The notes below the pieces were generated by a model that saw nothing but the letters and a program-made list of their open reading frames with translations, ran no database searches and was not told the origin of the DNA. Shown in pieces: positions 1-4,363 of a stretch of 6,087 nucleotides of DNA (its first letter is position 1; the number at the start of each line of letters is the position of its first letter). This DNA is from Clostridia bacterium (GTDB lineage Bacteria; Bacillota; Clostridia; Christensenellales; UBA1242). The stretch is from the NCBI GenBank assembly GCA_017537515.1, contig JAFYKO010000064.1, positions 1-6,087 on the forward strand, given 5' to 3'. Made by a program: the position numbers and the translations under genes.

Positions 1-213
1 ACCCCCGATAACACTGGCGGGTCAACAGCCTCTTCGACGCATACTTATGACGTTGCACAAAATTTGACTGCAAACGGATTTACTGCTCCAAGTGGAAAAA
101 GGTTTTCGGGCTGGGCAGAAACCTCAGGCGGTGCGGTTAAATACACCGACAGGCAAAGTGTCATCAACTTAACAACCACAAACGCTGCAACAATAAATTT
201 GTATGCAGTGTGG
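1..213 (+). repeat. Listeria-Bacteroides (InlB B) repeat, first in window, 5' part may be missing
   Basis: Residues up to W71 follow the family pattern: a hydrophobic start (LTANGF), the central G-x-x-F-x-G-W block (GKRFSGWAE), a Y-x-D turn (KYTDRQSV) and the closing LYAVW. The N-terminal strand that normally reads like V-F-A-N-G-G is degenerate or cut off here. It is followed after three residues by a second, complete copy. Confidence 0.75.
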
Positions 214-1389
214 GAGATGCAAGTGTATACAGTTGTTTTTAATGCTAATTGCGGCACGGGTGAAACTTACACTGCAACTATTGGTGTTGGTGAGCAATAT
301 AAACTTCCATCAAGTATATTTACAAATAGTACCCATAAGATATTTGCATGGAATACTGAGGCTGATGGTGAAGGTGATGAATATTTTGTAGATCAAGAAA
401 TTATTAATCTCGCAAGTTCGGGTGAAAAAATTACTCTATTTGCCCAATGGACATATACTGCTACTTTTAGGTTTACAATACCATTTTCTGCAAGTAATGA
501 AGTTGGTGTTTTAATTACAAATGATTCTGAACTCTCCTTTAAGGTAGATGAACGCTTAGGGTCTATTCCTTGCTTTAAATCAAACTCCACTGGAGGTGTG
601 CCAACTTATACTGAAATAAACTCGTGCAATCCAGGTTCGAAACTTATCTCTACTACATTGGCAGATACGGGTTTGTATTATGAAGAAGTTTATTATACTG
701 CTAGCACAACTCCAGACATATATGAAATACCTAAAGAAGTTCAACCAGGATTTTTCATATTTTTATTTGCAGCATATTGCGGGGGTGATAATTGTCCTTG
801 TTTTTCGCAATATTCAGCTACGGCACCTTTAACATGCAGTTTAGTGATAAATAGCTATTATGGCGAACCATCTATTTTAAAGTACGAGATGCCAAAATAT
901 AATGTTCTTTTTGAATGCAAAGCAGATTATAATAATTATGGGCCTTTAGTCTGTTTCCCTGCATATACTTTAATTTCGAGTGAATATGGATACAAAAACA
1001 TTCAAGATGTGCAGATTGGGGATATGGTTTGGACTTACAACGAAGTAAGTGGAAAGTTTGAACTCAAGAGAGTGTATTTCACTAGAGTTGTTGAGACAAC
1101 AACGGAAGTGATTCACATTGGTTTTGGTGATACAACTTTGACCGCTACACACAATCACGAATTTTTGACACAAAATAGAGGTTGGGTAAGTGCAAAAGAG
1201 TTGAGTTGTGATGATATTATCATTGCAAATGGTGAATATCTGCAAATAACTTCTTATGAAAGCGAGATTGTGAAAGACTTCTATTACAACTTCAGTGTAG
1301 AAGATAATCATAACTATCTAGTTTCAAACAAAAATATTGTAGTTGACGATTTCTATTGCCAACAACAACGCTGGGGATTAGTTGAATAA
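1..1389 (+). CDS. C-terminal part of InlB-repeat surface protein ending in a Hint autoprocessing domain (5' end off window)
   Basis: The frame is open from base 1 to TAA at 1387-1389, giving 462 residues without a start, so the gene begins upstream. A TTG at 64 falls inside a repeat and is not a credible start. Seen, in window numbering: residues 1-71 are an incomplete Listeria-Bacteroides (Flg_new/InlB B) repeat ending LYAVW; 75-150 are a full repeat (YTVVFNAN...FAWNTEADGEG...LFAQW); 151-317 match nothing I recognise and carry C191, C209, C260, C265, C267, C279 and C306; 318-450 are a Hint domain starting at C318. Such repeats are typical of large exported surface proteins of Gram-positive bacteria and are linked to adhesion. 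Hint domains cleave their own N-terminal peptide bond through a thioester. No LPXTG motif or membrane segment is seen at the C-terminus, which ends 12 residues after the Hint domain. The signal peptide would lie off the window. An exported, self-processing surface protein is inference; the repeat and Hint calls are firm. Confidence 0.85.
   Translation, partial: TPDNTGGSTASSTHTYDVAQNLTANGFTAPSGKRFSGWAETSGGAVKYTDRQSVINLTTTNAATINLYAVWEMQVYTVVFNANCGTGETYTATIGVGEQYKLPSSIFTNSTHKIFAWNTEADGEGDEYFVDQEIINLASSGEKITLFAQWTYTATFRFTIPFSASNEVGVLITNDSELSFKVDERLGSIPCFKSNSTGGVPTYTEINSCNPGSKLISTTLADTGLYYEEVYYTASTTPDIYEIPKEVQPGFFIFLFAAYCGGDNCPCFSQYSATAPLTCSLVINSYYGEPSILKYEMPKYNVLFECKADYNNYGPLVCFPAYTLISSEYGYKNIQDVQIGDMVWTYNEVSGKFELKRVYFTRVVETTTEVIHIGFGDTTLTATHNHEFLTQNRGWVSAKELSCDDIIIANGEYLQITSYESEIVKDFYYNFSVEDNHNYLVSNKNIVVDDFYCQQQRWGLVE
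223..450 (+). repeat. Listeria-Bacteroides (InlB B) repeat, second and complete copy
   Basis: Residues 75-150 contain all landmarks of the roughly 75-residue family: YTVVFNANCGTGE at the start, FAWNTEADGEGDEY in the middle and ITLFAQW at the end. The usual GG of the first block is CG here (C84). The usual aromatic-G-W block reads IFAWN, so the glycine before Trp is replaced by Ala. Confidence 0.85.
952..1350 (+). other. Hint (intein/hedgehog-type) domain without the C-terminal His-Asn
   Basis: The domain runs from C318 to about D450. Block A is CFPAYTLISS followed by IQDVQIGDMVWTYNE, the standard Hint opening with the nucleophilic Cys. Block B is LTATHNHEF, giving the T-x-x-H catalytic pair (T383 and H386, or T381 and H384). 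GWVSAKEL and FSVEDNHNYLVS are the usual later strands. Families that also cut at the C-terminal side end in V-H-N plus Cys, Ser or Thr; here the end reads VVDDFYC, so both His and Asn are replaced by Asp. From family knowledge this leaves N-terminal bond cleavage possible and Asn cyclisation not possible. Only 12 residues follow, so there is no toxin or extein domain downstream. Confidence 0.85.
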
Positions 1390-1403
1390 ACAAACCAATA
1401 TAC

Positions 1404-1436
1404 AAAAAAACCTATCTCATAGATAGGCTTTTTTTT
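1404..1436. terminator. Bidirectional intrinsic terminator between convergent genes
   Basis: A 7-bp perfect stem, CCTATCT (1411-1417) and AGATAGG (1421-1427), has a CAT loop. It is preceded by seven A (1404-1410) and followed, after one C, by eight T (1429-1436). The U-run is therefore present for transcripts arriving from either side. It lies 14 nt after the stop of the surface-protein gene and 18 nt past the stop of the minus-strand small gene, so it probably ends both. Confidence 0.9.
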
Positions 1437-1454
1437 GTTGTTGGTTAGAAAATG

Positions 1455-1631
1455 TTATTTGGTTCTTGGGCGTTGGGTTTGGGTTTTTTTAGGTTGGTCG
1501 TCAAATTTTTCGATTTCGTTTAGAATAACTTGTTCGCCTTTATCGAACACTTCACGAGTGCATTTGCTGTTCTTGTAAAGTGTCATACCTAGTATTCCAC
1601 CTAATGCCATACCAATCAATAAATCTTTCAT
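1455..1631 (-). CDS. Small single-pass membrane protein of 58 residues, function unknown
   Basis: On the minus strand ATG at 1631-1629 opens 58 codons ending in TAA at 1457-1455. GGGAGG (1648-1643) precedes the ATG by 11 nt, which together with the shared terminator makes this a real gene despite its size. Residues 4-19 form one hydrophobic glycine-rich segment (LLIGMALGGILGMTLY, with G7, G11, G12 and G15 spaced like a glycine zipper). A charged region with C24 follows, probably helical (REVFDKGEQVILNEIEKF), then a basic tail rich in Lys, Thr, Gln, Pro and Arg. The short N-terminal anchor plus polar helix resembles YtxH-like small proteins of Bacillota in layout only; no family is claimed. 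The polar part is likely cytoplasmic by the positive-inside rule, since the basic residues follow the segment. It converges with the surface-protein gene and diverges from engB. Confidence 0.8.
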   Translation of the reverse strand: MKDLLIGMALGGILGMTLYKNSKCTREVFDKGEQVILNEIEKFDDQPKKTQTQRPRTK

Positions 1632-1642
1632 TTTTTAATTTT

Positions 1643-1648
1643 CCTCCC
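1643..1648 (-). promoter_or_regulatory. Ribosome binding site of the 58-residue small gene
   Basis: The plus strand reads CCTCCC, so the minus-strand mRNA carries GGGAGG followed by AAAATTAAAAA and the ATG. The 11-nt spacer is slightly long but the match to anti-Shine-Dalgarno is nearly complete. It is the main evidence that this short frame is translated. Confidence 0.8.
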
Positions 1649-1683
1649 GCTTTTAGTTTGCCTCAAAAAGGCGGTTTTTATCC

Positions 1684-1723
1684 AATTTTGTCAAAATTAT
1701 TTCCTCGGGAAAGTAAATTTTGA
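1684..1723. repeat. AATTTTG/CAAAATT inverted repeats, possible operator
   Basis: AATTTTG (1684-1690), one T, then CAAAATT (1692-1698) make a 15-bp palindrome with a one-base centre. A further AATTTTGA at 1716-1723 pairs with TCAAAATT at 1691-1698, enclosing an inner TTTCC/GGAAA stem (1700-1704 and 1708-1712). Two more copies of the 7-mer lie at 1754-1760 (direct) and 1829-1835 (inverse). This could be a regulator site in the divergent region, or chance in AT-rich DNA. Confidence 0.35.
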
Positions 1724-1785
1724 GGGTGTTTTGGATATTTTTTCAAGCAAAAAAATTTTGCGAGTATTATTTTTAGCAAAAAAAA

Positions 1786-1814
1786 TTGCAAATGTGTTGA
1801 TTTTATGCTATAAT
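1786..1814 (+). promoter_or_regulatory. Sigma-A-type promoter of the engB-parE-parC operon
   Basis: The -35 box TTGCAA (1786-1791) and a perfect -10 box TATAAT (1809-1814) are separated by exactly 17 nt. TG at 1806-1807 adds the extended -10 motif TGnTATAAT. The predicted transcript start is at about 1820-1822, only 2-4 nt before the engB ATG at 1824. Confidence 0.85.
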
Positions 1815-1823
1815 TCAAACAAT

Positions 1824-2429
1824 ATGGACAAAATTTATTCAATCAAATCTGCTGAGTTTATAACCAGCGTTGTAAAAAAAGAGAACATTCTCAAAGACAG
1901 GCCCGAAATTGCTTTTGTTGGCAGAAGTAATGCGGGAAAGAGTACATTTATTAACACTATAGTCGGCCAAAAGCATCTTGCAAAGACCTCTTCAACCCCG
2001 GGACTTACCAAAATGTTGAATTATTTTCTTATTAATAAGTCAATATATTTTGTAGATTTGCCGGGTTATGGCGTTTCCAAAACGGGGAAGAGGCATCAAG
2101 AGATTTGGAGTGAACTTATTGGTGATTATTTGGTATCTTCCGAGCGGTTGAGTTTGGTTTTTATGCTTGTTGATATTCGCAACAAACCTTCAGAACTTGA
2201 CCATATGATGTTGAAATTCCTTTATCTCAACAACATTCCTTTCCGAATTATTGCAACAAAATGCGATAAGGTGGCGAAATCCAAAGTGCACCAATATTTG
2301 CAGGTTATTGCGAAGGAGTTTCAGATTACTGTTAACAACATTATCCCATACTCTTCTGAAACGTTCTTAAACAAACAAAAAATTCTTGATATTATAGGAG
2401 AAATTGATGAGCAAGCAATACGAATCTAA
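1824..2429 (+). CDS. engB: Ribosome biogenesis GTP-binding protein YsxC/EngB
   Basis: This 201-residue TRAFAC-class GTPase binds the nascent large ribosomal subunit and is needed for 50S assembly in bacteria where it has been studied. Seen: G1/Walker A GRSNAGKST at 33-41, the T-S-S-T-P-G switch I block at 55-60 (G2), DLPGYG at 78-83 (G3), TKCDK at 145-149 (G4) and SSE at 177-179 (G5). The N-terminal IKSAEFITSVVKKENI and the VDIRNKPSELD block are also family-typical, and length is normal (about 195-210). The frame extends 31 codons upstream to a TTG at 1731, but that part overlaps the promoter and has no family similarity, so ATG 1824 is chosen. There is no Shine-Dalgarno before it and the promoter sits 10 nt upstream, so translation is probably leaderless. 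The last 23 nt overlap the next gene. Family signature has GRSNVGKS; Ala for Val here is mild. Confidence 0.95.
   Translation: MDKIYSIKSAEFITSVVKKENILKDRPEIAFVGRSNAGKSTFINTIVGQKHLAKTSSTPGLTKMLNYFLINKSIYFVDLPGYGVSKTGKRHQEIWSELIGDYLVSSERLSLVFMLVDIRNKPSELDHMMLKFLYLNNIPFRIIATKCDKVAKSKVHQYLQVIAKEFQITVNNIIPYSSETFLNKQKILDIIGEIDEQAIRI
2396..2400 (+). promoter_or_regulatory. Ribosome binding site of parE inside the engB coding end
   Basis: AGGAG lies 6 nt before ATG 2407 and within the engB reading frame. A TTG at 2404 in the same frame would be only 3 nt away, so the ATG is the better start. Ribosomes finishing engB at 2429 pass over this site, which suggests coupled translation. Confidence 0.8.
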
Positions 2430-4353
2430 AGACATTGTTATTCTTGAAGGGCTGGAAGCGGTAAGGCTTCGCCCTGGTATGTATATCGGCACAACTGGAA
2501 TAAAAGGCCTTCACCATATTTTATGGGAAATTGTCGACAACTCTATTGACGAAATTACAAACGGGCATGGGAATACCATCTCCATAACCCTTGAAAAAGA
2601 TGGGTCTGTTATTGTTGAAGATAATGGACGTGGAATCCCCGTTGACATCCACCCAACCCAAAAGAAAAGCGGTGTTGAAGTGGTTTTTACGCAACTTCAC
2701 GCAGGCGGAAAGTTTAATACAGACAATTATGACTATTCCGGCGGTCTTCATGGCGTTGGTGCGTCAGTTACAAACGCCCTCTCAAAATGGTGTAAAGTTT
2801 GGGTACACAAAGGCGGAAAGGAGTATTTTGTTGAGTTTGAAAGCTTTGTAAACGCACAAGGTAAAAACAAATGCGGAATTGCAAAAGCACCTTTAACCGA
2901 AATTGGAAAGTCAACTAAAACGGGGACAAAAGTCCAATTTATGCCCGATGAAGCGGTGTTTCCTATCATCAAGTTTGATTATGACACCATTGCTAAACGC
3001 CTTAGGGAACTTGCGTTTTTGAATCGTGGGATATTCCTTAAACTCAATGACAAAAGAACAGGCCAAAAAGACGAGTATTGTTTTGAAGGCGGTTTAAAAG
3101 ATTTTGCTATATTCCTCAACGAAGGCAAAAGCAAGCTTTATGCAAATCCTATTTTTCTTACTGGTGAAGAGAAAAAAATAAAAATGGAGCTTGCAATCCA
3201 CCACACAGAAACATACACAGACAATATTATTAGCTATGTAAATAACATACCAACAACTGAAGGTGGAACGCACGAGGTTGGATTTAAAAGTGGGTTTACT
3301 AAGTTTATGAACGAATACGCCCGAAAAAACAACCTCTTAAAAGAAAATGAAGCGAATCTTATCGGCGACGATTTTCGTGAAGGTATGACAGCTGTTTTGT
3401 CAATAAAGATGAATAACATCCAATTTGAAGGACAGACAAAAGGCAAGTTAGGAAATCCAGAAGCGAAGGTTGTTATTGATAAGCTTGTTATTCAAGAACT
3501 AACTAAATATTTCTCGGGCCAGCAAAACACTAAGCAAATTGAACAGATAATAAACAAAGCAAAGGGTGCGGCAAAGGTTAGGGAGGCAGCAAGGAAAGCA
3601 AAGGAACTTACGAGGGTTAAAAACAGCGTTGAAAACTATAACCTTGTTGGCAAACTTTCAAATTGTACGGGCAGAAATCCTGAGCTTTCTGAACTATTTA
3701 TTGTCGAAGGGGATAGTGCGGGCGGTAGTGCAAAACAAGGCAGAGATAGAAAATTTCAAGCCATTCTTCCACTTAAGGGTAAACCTCTCAACGCCGAGAA
3801 AAAACGCCTTGACCAAGTTCTTGCAAATGAAGAAATTAGGACAATCATAAGTGCCCTTGATACTTCAATTGGTGAGGATTTTAACATATCCAATTTGCGT
3901 TATCATAAAATTATTATCCTTTCCGATGCGGACCAAGACGGTGCACATATTCGTGCAATTTTGTGTACATTCTTCTTCCGCTATATGAAGGAACTTATTA
4001 CAAACGGAAATGTATATATAGGACTTCCACCCCTTTACAAGGTCTACAAAAAAGACAAAGAACTTTATGTTTACAGCGATAATGAACTTCCTGACGCTAT
4101 TTCTCAAGTTGGAAAGGGGTATCAAATTCAGCGATACAAAGGTCTTGGCGAAATGAATCCAGAGCAACTCTGGGAAACAACTATGGACCCTTCAAAACGT
4201 ACACTTGTAAGGGTTACACTTGAAGATGCTGTTGAAGCGGAAAGGCTGGTTGTAACATTAATGGGCGATGACATAGCTTCAAGAAAAGAATACATTAATC
4301 AACACGCGAACTTTAATAAAGTTGATGAATTTGCGAAAAAAATATTGAAATAG
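2407..4353 (+). CDS. parE: Type IIA DNA topoisomerase ATPase subunit (ParE/GyrB family, topoisomerase IV B-like)
   Basis: The 648-residue protein is the ATP-hydrolysing subunit of a heterotetrameric type IIA topoisomerase that passes one DNA duplex through another. Domains seen: GHKL ATPase with E41 (catalytic base), N45 (Mg), DNGRG at 72-76 and GGLHGVGAS at 112-120; transducer with the QTK loop (Q343-T344-K345); TOPRIM with EGDSAGGSAKQG from E434 and the metal triad D507-x-D509-x-D511; and the C-terminal QRYKGLGEMNPEQLW tail from 575. Length fits both B. subtilis GyrB and ParE. KGKPLNAEKKRLDQVLANEE and SDADQDGAHIRAIL differ from standard gyrase (ILNVEK, TDADVDGAHI). I recall them as typical of the second, ParE-like enzyme of clostridia. 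Together with the partner's missing GyrA box this favours topoisomerase IV, but databases often label such proteins gyrB. The residues equivalent to E. coli GyrB D426 and K447, linked to quinolone resistance, are unchanged. Confidence 0.93.
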   Translation: MSKQYESKDIVILEGLEAVRLRPGMYIGTTGIKGLHHILWEIVDNSIDEITNGHGNTISITLEKDGSVIVEDNGRGIPVDIHPTQKKSGVEVVFTQLHAGGKFNTDNYDYSGGLHGVGASVTNALSKWCKVWVHKGGKEYFVEFESFVNAQGKNKCGIAKAPLTEIGKSTKTGTKVQFMPDEAVFPIIKFDYDTIAKRLRELAFLNRGIFLKLNDKRTGQKDEYCFEGGLKDFAIFLNEGKSKLYANPIFLTGEEKKIKMELAIHHTETYTDNIISYVNNIPTTEGGTHEVGFKSGFTKFMNEYARKNNLLKENEANLIGDDFREGMTAVLSIKMNNIQFEGQTKGKLGNPEAKVVIDKLVIQELTKYFSGQQNTKQIEQIINKAKGAAKVREAARKAKELTRVKNSVENYNLVGKLSNCTGRNPELSELFIVEGDSAGGSAKQGRDRKFQAILPLKGKPLNAEKKRLDQVLANEEIRTIISALDTSIGEDFNISNLRYHKIIILSDADQDGAHIRAILCTFFFRYMKELITNGNVYIGLPPLYKVYKKDKELYVYSDNELPDAISQVGKGYQIQRYKGLGEMNPEQLWETTMDPSKRTLVRVTLEDAVEAERLVVTLMGDDIASRKEYINQHANFNKVDEFAKKILK

Positions 4354-4356
4354 GAG
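4352..4356 (+). promoter_or_regulatory. Ribosome binding site of parC overlapping the parE stop codon
   Basis: The parE stop TAG (4351-4353) supplies the first two bases of AGGAG (4352-4356). Seven bases separate it from the TTG at 4364. This spacing selects the TTG as start over the first in-frame ATG at 4439, which has no Shine-Dalgarno. Confidence 0.8.
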
Positions 4357-4363
4357 ATACAAA

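Larger units (their letters stand above)
1632..1823. other. Divergent intergenic region between the small membrane-protein gene and engB
   Basis: These 192 bp hold the minus-strand ribosome binding site, the + strand promoter at 1786-1814, and the AATTTTG/CAAAATT copies. On the minus strand TTGACA occurs at 1694-1689 but no acceptable -10 box lies 16-18 nt downstream of it, so the promoter of the small gene is not located. An alternative -10-like AATAAT at 1701-1696 has only a poor -35. No small ORF with a ribosome binding site was seen within it. Confidence 0.6.

Noticed and set aside
64..66. TTG at 64 as the start of the surface-protein gene
   Set aside because: The frame is open upstream to base 1, and the TTG lies inside an InlB-type repeat, so the real start is off the window.
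970..1311. A 113-codon minus-strand frame opposite the Hint domain
   Set aside because: It is fully antisense to a recognised domain, has no ribosome binding site, and its residues resemble nothing.
1..1389. CRISPR array or DNA-level tandem repeat in the surface-protein gene
   Set aside because: The two repeats are similar only at protein level; no direct DNA repeat with regular spacers is visible.
1660..1679. Hairpin GCCT-caaaa-AGGC followed by GGTTTTT on the + strand, terminator-like
   Set aside because: The stem is only 4 bp, the T-run is 5, and no + strand gene ends nearby; on the minus strand it would lie in the leader of the small gene.
1666..1694. TTGACA on the minus strand as the -35 of the small gene's promoter
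   Set aside because: The sequence 17 nt downstream reads CCTTTT, which is not a usable -10 box, and the TTGACA is part of the AATTTTG palindrome.
1731..1823. A 31-codon N-terminal extension of engB starting at TTG 1731
   Set aside because: It contains the -35 and -10 boxes of the operon promoter, has no ribosome binding site, and has no counterpart in the EngB family, whose N-terminus matches from ATG 1824.
3566..4167. Frames of 94 and 100 codons overlapping the TOPRIM region of parE on both strands
   Set aside because: They are out-of-frame shadows of a well-conserved coding region.
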